Assembly (NCBI GenBank): GCA_947503035.1
Contig: CANNCD010000001.1
Coordinates: 1,364,001-1,428,000, forward strand
From: an uncultured Halocynthiibacter sp.
GTDB lineage: Bacteria > Pseudomonadota > Alphaproteobacteria > Rhodobacterales > Rhodobacteraceae
DNA length: 64,000 nucleotides
Direction of reading: 5' to 3'
Shown in pieces: positions 9,305 through 16,974 of this stretch. The position numbers and the translations under genes were made by a program. The notes under the pieces were generated by a model. That model had not been told where the DNA came from and did not search any database. It saw nothing but the letters and a program-made list of their open reading frames with translations. The number at the start of each line of letters is the position of its first letter. Position 1 is the stretch's first letter.

Positions 9305-9522
9305 TAACATCCTAGGGCTCAGGTAAAGAGATAATTCTATTTTGTTGAAAATCCTATAGTTTTAGCACCCGCCGCGCCGCTCAACCCTAGCGTGTGTCGC
9401 ATTTTAGCACCATCTTATATTGAAGCCAGCAACCTGCCCAAATTTCTCGCGTTTTCTCATGCTTGTGGCCCTGTTTTTTCTACGCTACACCCCGCGTTCT
9501 GACGAACCCAGTGAGGCAAACC

Positions 9523-10782
9523 ATGACCCATCCAGTGACCCTAGGCATCGATTTTGGAACCTCAAATTCTGCGGCTGGGATAATGATTAATAATACACCG
9601 TTTTTGATTGAAATCGAAGCGGGCGAAAAAACGTTGCCGACGTCAATCTTTTTTGACGCGGCCAAGCAGAGAACCGTTTTTGGCAGCCAAGCAAACCGCG
9701 CCTTGATTGATGGGGCCGAGGGGCGGTTCATGCGTGCCCTCAAGAGCGTCCTCGGAACGTCCCTTATGCATGAAACCCGAATGTTCTTGGGCCAAAAGAT
9801 GACCTTTGTGGATATCATCGCCGCCTTTCTGAGCGAGGTGAAATCCAAGGCCGAAGCCGCCTGTTATCAAGATTTTGACTATGGGCTTTCGGGGCGGCCA
9901 GTGTTGTTCCATTCTGATGACGAAGCGCGCAACGCGCAGGCTCTCGGGGACCTGAAACTCTGCTATCAAAAGGCGGGTTTCAAGGACGTCGCCTTTATGT
10001 TCGAACCCGAGGCCGCCGCCGTAACCGCAACCCATGGCAAAGACTTTGACGGTCTGGGTCTGATCGTAGATATCGGCGGCGGGACATCGGATTTCACCGT
10101 GTTTCGCAAGGGCGCCGATGGGATCGATATCTTGGCATCGCATGGGGTGCGCGTCGGCGGGACCAATTTCGATAAGGCGCTTAACCTTGATCACGCCATG
10201 CCGTTGTTGGGCCGTGGTGGGGATATCCGCATGGAAATGGGCACCGGTTTACTTCGCGCCCCAAACGCGATTTTTAACGATTTGGCCACTTGGGAACGCA
10301 TCCCGTCGCTTTATTCCCATGCGACGCGACGCGACGTCGCCCACCTCGAACGAATGGCGGTTGAGCCCACCCTGTTCCACCGTCTGTCCGAGGTTCTCGA
10401 ACACGAGATGGGGCATGACCTTGCCTTTGCAGTGGAACGTGGGAAAATTCAGATAAACGCCGCCGACCGCGATCAAAGCACGATCAACATGGGATTTATT
10501 GAACGCGGCCTTCAGGCGCCGCTCACGACAGATGACCTGACCACATCCCTTGCGGGTTTGGTCGCACAGGTGCGCGACGCCGCACAGGAAACCATCACCA
10601 TGGCCGAGACCACCAATGACGCCATCGACAAAGTGATTTTCGTCGGCGGCTCGAGCCTCATGATTGATGTGCAGGCCGCCATGACATCCCTGTTCCCGCA
10701 GGCACGTCTGGAACATTCGGATGCGTTTACGGCCGTGGTCAATGGCCTCGCGATCTCGGCACAGTCGGCATTCGCGCACTGA
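9523..10782 (+). CDS. Hsp70-family ATPase, YegD-like
   Basis: A 419-residue protein made almost entirely of the actin/Hsp70 nucleotide-binding domain. It has phosphate-1 GIDFGTSNSA near residues 6-15, phosphate-2 VDIGGGTSDF near 182-191, and an adenosine motif VGGSS near 368-372. The substrate-binding beta domain and lid of DnaK are absent, as in E. coli YegD. Such proteins bind ATP, but their clients and role are not well defined. The ATG at 9523 gives the family N-terminus; an upstream in-frame start at 9463 would add 20 residues unlike the family. It precedes sbcDC by 70 bases without an obvious functional link. Confidence 0.85.
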   Translation: MTHPVTLGIDFGTSNSAAGIMINNTPFLIEIEAGEKTLPTSIFFDAAKQRTVFGSQANRALIDGAEGRFMRALKSVLGTSLMHETRMFLGQKMTFVDIIAAFLSEVKSKAEAACYQDFDYGLSGRPVLFHSDDEARNAQALGDLKLCYQKAGFKDVAFMFEPEAAAVTATHGKDFDGLGLIVDIGGGTSDFTVFRKGADGIDILASHGVRVGGTNFDKALNLDHAMPLLGRGGDIRMEMGTGLLRAPNAIFNDLATWERIPSLYSHATRRDVAHLERMAVEPTLFHRLSEVLEHEMGHDLAFAVERGKIQINAADRDQSTINMGFIERGLQAPLTTDDLTTSLAGLVAQVRDAAQETITMAETTNDAIDKVIFVGGSSLMIDVQAAMTSLFPQARLEHSDAFTAVVNGLAISAQSAFAH

Positions 10783-10852
10783 CCGTTATTCGCTGGTATT
10801 TTCGGGCCGATGGGTGAAAGATAGGGGACTTTTTTAACGAGGGGCCAAGCAT

Positions 10853-11995
10853 TTGAAAATCCTCCATACTGCTGATCTGCACTTGGGTCGCCAATTCTAT
10901 GGCCAGTCCTTGTTTGACGAACAACAACACGCGTTGGATCAGATCATCGACGCCGCCCTTTCCCACGTGCCCGACGTTATTATAATCGCGGGGGATGTGT
11001 TTGATCGCCCCGCGCCGCCGGCATCCGCCGTCCGTCAGTGGAGTGATTTCGTCACCCGCCTTCATTCCGAAACCAACGCCGCCATTGTCATCATTGCCGG
11101 CAATCACGACAGCGGCGACCGCGTGGCGGCAAATTCCGCCTTTGCCGATCCGAACCGTGTGTTGATCCGCGGACCGCTGACCCGCGAGAACCCACCGCTG
11201 ATCATTGCAGACGACCATGGTCCGGTGGCGATATCTGCCCTGCCCTTTGCCAATGAATTTGCCGCGCGCGCCTGTTTCGATGACCGCACGATCGCGACCC
11301 CTGCCGATGTCCTCGCCGCACAGGTCGCCGCTGCCCGTGCCGAAGTCCCAGATGGCGTGCGCTGGATCGTGGTCGCGCATGCCTTTGTCACTGGTGCCGA
11401 TCCAAGCGAAAGCGAACGCCGCCTGATCGCCGGTGGTGTCGAAGAGGTCAGCGCCAGCACATTCGCGGGCGCGCATTACGTGGCTCTTGGGCATCTGCAT
11501 AAACCCCAAACGGCGGGCAGCGACCACATCCGATATTCCGGCGCGCCGATTGCATTTGGTTTTGACGAAAGCGGGGCCGAGAAATCCCTGCTGATCGTCG
11601 ATATGGATGCCGACGGCGGCACCGAGATCACCAAAATCCCATTCGTTCCCCTGCGTGGCGTCCAAAGCCTTAGCGACAGTTTCGCGAATATCCTTGCTGC
11701 GGCGCGCACTGCGCCCTCTGAAGATTTCATGCGGTTTGAACTGACCGATACGCATCCGGTGATTGACCCTATGGGTCAGCTGCGTCCCTACTATCCCAAC
11801 GCGATGGCCCTCACATATCTGCGGGATGCGGCCCCCGAAACCCAGATCGACACGCCGACCGCACAAGCCCACACAGACCCTGCCGATCTGATCACCGATT
11901 TCATCTCGGCCCTACAGGATACCCCCATCGACGCACGCGAAAAGGCGGTGATCACCGACACCCTTGCAACCCTCAATCATGAGGCCACGACATGA
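10853..11995 (+). CDS. sbcD: Exonuclease SbcD, nuclease subunit
   Basis: This 380-residue protein begins with the Mre11/SbcD phosphodiesterase motifs: TADLHLGR, AGDVFDRP, AGNHDSGDR, VAHAF and GHLHKPQ, which supply the metal-binding Asp, His and Asn residues. With SbcC it forms the SbcCD complex, which cleaves hairpins and blocked DNA ends during repair and replication. The start codon is TTG at 10853, supported by GAGGGGCC 9 bases upstream and by the canonical MKILHTADLHLG N-terminus. Its TGA overlaps the ATG of sbcC (ATGA), indicating translational coupling. Confidence 0.95.
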   Translation: MKILHTADLHLGRQFYGQSLFDEQQHALDQIIDAALSHVPDVIIIAGDVFDRPAPPASAVRQWSDFVTRLHSETNAAIVIIAGNHDSGDRVAANSAFADPNRVLIRGPLTRENPPLIIADDHGPVAISALPFANEFAARACFDDRTIATPADVLAAQVAAARAEVPDGVRWIVVAHAFVTGADPSESERRLIAGGVEEVSASTFAGAHYVALGHLHKPQTAGSDHIRYSGAPIAFGFDESGAEKSLLIVDMDADGGTEITKIPFVPLRGVQSLSDSFANILAAARTAPSEDFMRFELTDTHPVIDPMGQLRPYYPNAMALTYLRDAAPETQIDTPTAQAHTDPADLITDFISALQDTPIDAREKAVITDTLATLNHEATT

Positions 11996-14900
11996 GACCG
12001 CTTCGCCTAACCGTTTCGGCATTTGGCCCCTATGCCGGCACGGAAACCGTGGATTTCACCGATGCGCTGGCCGCCGGTATTTTCGGCATCTATGGCCCGA
12101 CGGGCGCTGGGAAATCATCGATCTTCGCGGCGATTTCATTCGCGCTTTTTGGGCGGTTACCCGACGCCGGACGCGACGCGAAAACCGTCCGATCCGACCA
12201 CGCCGCGCCTGATCTATTGACCACGGTTGAGCTGATCTTTGAACTCGGTGCGAAACGATATTTGATCAAACGCCGCCCCGACCAGATGCGCCCTGCAAAA
12301 CGTGGCGGCGGCGAGACAAGCGAAAAACATCACGCCGCGTTCTTTGACGTGACTGGACTCTCGATTGCGGACATCGACGCGGGACAAACAGGTACCGTGA
12401 TCGCCGAACGCAAAGTGTCGGACGTCGACCCCGAAATCCAAGCCCTGCTGGGATATGGCCCAGAACAATTCCGCCAGATCATCCTGTTGCCGCAGGGCGA
12501 ATTCGAAACGTTTCTTAAGGCCAAGACCAAGGACCGGATGGACGTCTTGCGCCAACTGTTCGACGTATCGATCTATCGCCGGTTCACCGAGACCCTCAGG
12601 GAAACCGCCCACGCCGCCGAAAAGGACATCAAGGCCGGTCGCGCCGCCGTCACCGCCCGCCTGTCCCAAGAGGGGCACGACACCCGCGAATCCCTGACCG
12701 AGGCGATCAATGCGGAACAAGCCAGCGCCGATGCCGCCGCCGCCCGCGCCAAAACCGCGAGGGCCGCAAGCGAAGCATCCCTTATCCGCCTAACCGCCGC
12801 CCGCGCCACCGAGGCCCTGTTCGTTGAACAGGACGAGGCCGCGCGTGCCCTTGCCGATCTTACCGCACGCTCCGCTGAGATTGACGTGCTTCGATTGCGC
12901 CACAAGGAGCTGGGCGCCGTGGCGCAGGTCGTCCCATATAACGATGCGCTGGCCACGGCACGCGCGGCGTCTGCCAACGCAGAACGTGGATTGGACGAAG
13001 CAACGCAACATGGCGCGGCAACTGTAACGGCCCACGCCACCGCCCAGACCGCCCTGAGCGAAATCGACAAAACCAAACCTGCGCGCGCCAACTGGCAGGA
13101 CGATAAACTGCGCCTTGAACATCACAAATCTGCCTTGGCCTCTGCGGCGCCGCTAGCGGATGTCATGGAAACCGCGGCGCGTGATCTGGTGCATGCAACG
13201 GCCAAACTGGCGGCGGCAACACAGTCCCACGAACGGGCACAGGCGGCGGTTGAAACCGGCCAAACAGCTCTTTCCGCTGCTCGTACGCTGCATGAAACCC
13301 ATCGTGCGCTTGAAACGAAACTGCGCGCAGCCGAGACCGAAGCCCAGACCGCGCACGCCTATGCCGCCGCCAAGACCAAGATCGAAGCGACCGCCGCAGA
13401 ATGCGCCAAGGCCGATGCCGATCTTGCGGTTGCAATCGCCAACACAGCCGCCGCCGACCGTGCATTGTCCGAGACCGAAATGGCCCTTGCCGCCGTGCAA
13501 GCCGTGCATTTATCCGCCAAGCTACAGGACAATGCGCCCTGCCCCGTTTGCGGATCCTGCGACCACCCCAATCCCGCCAACGGCAACCCCGAAAGCGCAG
13601 GGTTGAATGCGGCATTTGAACAGACGCGCAAGGCCCGCGCCGCCGTTCTGATCACCGAGAAAAAGGCGACCACACGTGCAACCACCGCCAAGGCGCATCA
13701 TGAAACGGCCCTGTCGCAGCTGCACGAAATGGTCACCCCCTCTGCCGGTTTTGTCGATCAAACAGTAGGCATTCGCGCCGAAATCACCGCACTTGGTCCC
13801 TTGCCCGACATCGATGCGCTCGCGGCACAGATCACCCAAGACGCGGCCACGGCAACCGCACTGACCGCTGATTTGGAACGACAACGGCTGGCAGAACAAG
13901 AGGCGCGCGTGGCCCATGCGTCGGCGCAGTCGTCCTATGCATCGGTGGTGGATACCCTGCCCGAGGACGCAAATACCGTGACCAAGGTCAACGCAGCCAT
14001 CGCCGCCGTTCAAGCCAAGATTGACCGATTTGACGCCACCCTTTTGGCCGCACAAACCCATGAACGGACGGCACGTGACGCGATGATCTCGGGCCAAAAA
14101 TCGCAAGAACTGGCGGTGATTGCGTTCCATGATGCCAAGGGAAAAACCGACGCGGCTCAGGCGGCGTTCGACACCGCGTTGGCGGATGCGGGCCTGTCGA
14201 CGGATCGTTTCCAGACCATGCTGCCGGATGTAAGCGCACGCGACACCTTGGGCCAACAGATCACCGATTTCGACACCCGCTGCGCCGTTGCCAAAACCCG
14301 AGTGGACAGAGCAAACACCGGCGTGATCGGCCAAACCCGCCCCGATATCGCGCAGTTTGAACAGGCCCACAGCGCGACCGAAGCCACCGCGCGCACCGCC
14401 CTGTCAGAACAGGCGACACAGGACGCGCGGCTTGCGCAGCTGACTGCGCTTCGGGCTTCAATCGATGCAGAAACCGCCGCCTTTGCCGAAAAGGAAAACG
14501 AGATCGCGCCGCTCTTGGCCGTCGCACAGGCGGCCGCCGGCAACAATCGCGCCAAACTGACGCTTGAGACCTATGCCATCGCGGCCATGTTCGATCAGGT
14601 TTTGGTGGCGGCGAACCTGCGCCTGCGGCCCATGTCGGGCGGGCAATACACGTTGAAACGCGACACCCGCGCGCCCAAAGGCGGGGCGAAACAGGGGCTC
14701 GATATTGTCGTGCATGACACCCACACGGGACGCCTGCGTGATGTGGCAACATTGTCCGGCGGCGAAACATTTATGGCAGCGCTGTCGCTTGCGCTTGGCC
14801 TTGCCGACGTCGTTCAGACGGTATCGGGGGGCATCCGATTGGATACGATTTTCATCGACGAAGGGTTCGGGAGTCTGGACGCGACCACCCTTGATCAAGC

Positions 14901-15042
14901 GCTGCAGACGCTTCAGGACTTGGTCGGTGAAACGCGTGCGATCGGCCTGATTTCGCACGTAGATTTGGTTAAGGACACAATCCGCACCGGCTTTGACATC
15001 ACGAAATCTACGGTCGGAAGCACGATCAAATCGCGGGTTTAA
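11992..15042 (+). CDS. sbcC: Exonuclease SbcC, SMC-like ATPase subunit
   Basis: This 1016-residue protein has the Rad50/SbcC layout. An N-terminal half-ATPase carries Walker A GPTGAGKSS near residue 36. Long alanine-rich coiled coils follow, with a zinc-hook CPVCG near residues 517-521 at the apex. The C-terminal half-ATPase has the signature LSGGE and Walker B FIDEGFGSLD. It tethers DNA ends and drives SbcD nuclease activity with ATP. Its length is normal for the family. It overlaps sbcD by four bases. Its stop codon overlaps the end of the convergent cysG gene, with no terminator visible between them. Confidence 0.95.
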   Translation: MRPLRLTVSAFGPYAGTETVDFTDALAAGIFGIYGPTGAGKSSIFAAISFALFGRLPDAGRDAKTVRSDHAAPDLLTTVELIFELGAKRYLIKRRPDQMRPAKRGGGETSEKHHAAFFDVTGLSIADIDAGQTGTVIAERKVSDVDPEIQALLGYGPEQFRQIILLPQGEFETFLKAKTKDRMDVLRQLFDVSIYRRFTETLRETAHAAEKDIKAGRAAVTARLSQEGHDTRESLTEAINAEQASADAAAARAKTARAASEASLIRLTAARATEALFVEQDEAARALADLTARSAEIDVLRLRHKELGAVAQVVPYNDALATARAASANAERGLDEATQHGAATVTAHATAQTALSEIDKTKPARANWQDDKLRLEHHKSALASAAPLADVMETAARDLVHATAKLAAATQSHERAQAAVETGQTALSAARTLHETHRALETKLRAAETEAQTAHAYAAAKTKIEATAAECAKADADLAVAIANTAAADRALSETEMALAAVQAVHLSAKLQDNAPCPVCGSCDHPNPANGNPESAGLNAAFEQTRKARAAVLITEKKATTRATTAKAHHETALSQLHEMVTPSAGFVDQTVGIRAEITALGPLPDIDALAAQITQDAATATALTADLERQRLAEQEARVAHASAQSSYASVVDTLPEDANTVTKVNAAIAAVQAKIDRFDATLLAAQTHERTARDAMISGQKSQELAVIAFHDAKGKTDAAQAAFDTALADAGLSTDRFQTMLPDVSARDTLGQQITDFDTRCAVAKTRVDRANTGVIGQTRPDIAQFEQAHSATEATARTALSEQATQDARLAQLTALRASIDAETAAFAEKENEIAPLLAVAQAAAGNNRAKLTLETYAIAAMFDQVLVAANLRLRPMSGGQYTLKRDTRAPKGGAKQGLDIVVHDTHTGRLRDVATLSGGETFMAALSLALGLADVVQTVSGGIRLDTIFIDEGFGSLDATTLDQALQTLQDLVGETRAIGLISHVDLVKDTIRTGFDITKSTVGSTIKSRV

Positions 15043-15983
15043 ACGCCTGCGACGATTTCAAATTCGGCGCCTGCTTTGGTCAGTGCGGCGGTGATCGCGT
15101 GCGCGGCAGGATCGCCCGCGGCCAAGACCACCACACGATCAGAAGACGTCAGGATGTCGTCGGTCATCGCAGGCGTGAACGGAATGCGTTCGGCGTCACG
15201 ACGGGCAAGCTCGAGCACATCGCGATCAAGCGTCGTGTCATAATAAATCACATCCGCCTCTTGCAGGCGCTGCACCCCACGCAATGTCATCAAATCGCGC
15301 GTGCCATCCGCCGCACCGACAACCGCGACCTGCGCGGTTTGGGTGATGGTGAATTCGCCGGTCTGAATGGCGTTCTTGATCATCTCAATGCCTTCGCGTT
15401 CGGCCCCACGGGCAAAGGCCCGACGGGGCGCGTCGCCAAACACCCAACGATACAAATCACGCCGTTGACGTGGGCCAAGCCGCGCCGCCGCCGCATCCCG
15501 AAGCCGTCCTACCGTCGCGGCCAAATCACCCAGACGGGGTTCCAACATGGTCTCCATGCGGGTCTTGATCTGGCGGGCCAATACGGGGGCGGTGCCCTCG
15601 GTTCCAATGGCCACAACGACGGGGTCGCGGTCCACAATCGATGGGGTCAGCGCGTCACACAAATGCGGCTGATCAACCACATTGACCAAGGCACCCGCGT
15701 CCACGGCAACCGCATGGATCGCCGCATCCGCACCGGGGCAACCCGATCCGATGAACACAAGCGCAGTGTCCTTGAACGCGTTCGCAGTGACCCGTTCGGT
15801 GTTCCAGTGAATTTTCTTCTCCGCCGCCAGCGCCGACAGTTCGTCATCAATCTCGGGCGCCATCACGTGGATTTCGGCCTCGGATTTCATGATCAAGCGG
15901 GTCTTTTGCGCGGCCTGTTCGCCCCCTCCGACAATCACCACACGGCGACCGTTCATTCGTAGAAACATCGGGAAGGTCTTCAT
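15039..15983 (-). CDS. cysG: Siroheme synthase CysG with shortened methyltransferase domain
   Basis: 314 residues. The N-terminal part (1 to about 215) is the precorrin-2 dehydrogenase/sirohydrochlorin ferrochelatase module: VVIVGGGEQAAQKTR for NAD binding, then GTEGTAPVLAR and RQRRDLYRW. The C-terminal 100 residues resemble only the beginning of uroporphyrinogen-III methyltransferase (LMTLRGVQRLQEADVIYYD), then jump to a final strand ending at VAGV. The usual GAGPGDP loop reads GAADGTR, and most of the domain is missing. It would finish siroheme for NirB but needs precorrin-2 from a separate methyltransferase. It is the last gene of the nitrate operon, 13 bases after the TrpD2-like gene. Confidence 0.88.
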   Translation of the reverse strand: MKTFPMFLRMNGRRVVIVGGGEQAAQKTRLIMKSEAEIHVMAPEIDDELSALAAEKKIHWNTERVTANAFKDTALVFIGSGCPGADAAIHAVAVDAGALVNVVDQPHLCDALTPSIVDRDPVVVAIGTEGTAPVLARQIKTRMETMLEPRLGDLAATVGRLRDAAAARLGPRQRRDLYRWVFGDAPRRAFARGAEREGIEMIKNAIQTGEFTITQTAQVAVVGAADGTRDLMTLRGVQRLQEADVIYYDTTLDRDVLELARRDAERIPFTPAMTDDILTSSDRVVVLAAGDPAAHAITAALTKAGAEFEIVAGV

Positions 15984-15996
15984 AGTGTGATCCTAG

Positions 15997-16974
15997 CTAT
16001 TGGCTTGTATCGCGGTTTGCCCATGCTTTGTGGGCCATTTCGTCGGCCTCTGCAATCGTTGGTGCCATGCCAAGGGTCCAAAACGCCAAACCTGCGGTCG
16101 CAATCACAACCGACGTCGCGAATGGCGCGTCAACATCGCCACGCCACAGGGCGGCCAAATCGATCACGGGTTCGGACAATTCATGAAGCTTGCGCGTCGC
16201 ATCGATAATCGGTTTCGCGGTTTCGTCGATCAACGCGCCGTTGGACAGACCATAGGCCGCCGTGCCCTTGCCGGGGTGACGTTCAAATTCGCCGCCGCCG
16301 CCCTTGATGACGGTGATCGTTTTACGACCAAGCAACGCGCCGGCATCCGACTGAAGATCGCGATAAGACGGGTGAAATACGCCCTGCGCCGCAGCCGTCG
16401 CATTGGTCGGGTTCATCATCCGCAAGACGGTGTTGAAACAGGACCGAAGCCCCAAAACATCGCGCAACCGCAAAACGTCGTAGGCCGGTTTCGAGAGGGT
16501 CTCGAGCGGGATGTAGCAGATGTTGTTGGCCACAAGGGCCGCGCGCGCCGCATCGGGCGTGTCGACGGTTGGGATATCCAATGACGGGACCGCCTTGGCA
16601 ATCGACGCACGTTCATTTTGGTGGGAATTCCAACCGTGCAACACAATCGAATGACCGTTCTGCGCCACCAGTTTCGCAGCAAGCAAAAAGAACGGCTCGC
16701 CTCGGGTGCGCCCCGCCGCATAGGTCGGCCAATCAAGCGCGCCGCCGACGGTCGTCCAGTCGCCCAATTGGTCATGAACCGCGTCAACGAAACCGGCGAT
16801 TTCCGGCGCCGTTTCCCCGCGGAACCGCATGAGCATAAGCAACGCGCCCACGGCCTCGGGGGCGGCCTTGCCCGACAGGACAAGGGTCATCGCCGCGCGG
16901 GCTTCTTCGCGGGTAAGATCGCGGGACCGTCCTGGGCCGCGACCTAATATTTGTACATATTTCGCAAGTGTCAT
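15997..16974 (-). CDS. TrpD2/YbiB-like phosphoribosyltransferase-fold protein
   Basis: 325 residues resembling the anthranilate phosphoribosyltransferase fold. An N-terminal helical domain (LTREEARAAMTLVLSGKAAPEAVGALLMLMRFRGE, residues about 20-55) is followed by the alpha/beta domain with GGGGEFERHPGKG near 225. The TrpD glycine-rich PRPP motif is not preserved, which fits the TrpD2/YbiB group, known for nucleic-acid binding rather than tryptophan synthesis. The start codon overlaps the nasA stop (ATGA), so it is translationally coupled to the nitrate reductase. Its job in nitrate assimilation is unknown to me. No other trp genes are near. Confidence 0.8.
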   Translation of the reverse strand: MTLAKYVQILGRGPGRSRDLTREEARAAMTLVLSGKAAPEAVGALLMLMRFRGETAPEIAGFVDAVHDQLGDWTTVGGALDWPTYAAGRTRGEPFFLLAAKLVAQNGHSIVLHGWNSHQNERASIAKAVPSLDIPTVDTPDAARAALVANNICYIPLETLSKPAYDVLRLRDVLGLRSCFNTVLRMMNPTNATAAAQGVFHPSYRDLQSDAGALLGRKTITVIKGGGGEFERHPGKGTAAYGLSNGALIDETAKPIIDATRKLHELSEPVIDLAALWRGDVDAPFATSVVIATAGLAFWTLGMAPTIAEADEMAHKAWANRDTSQ

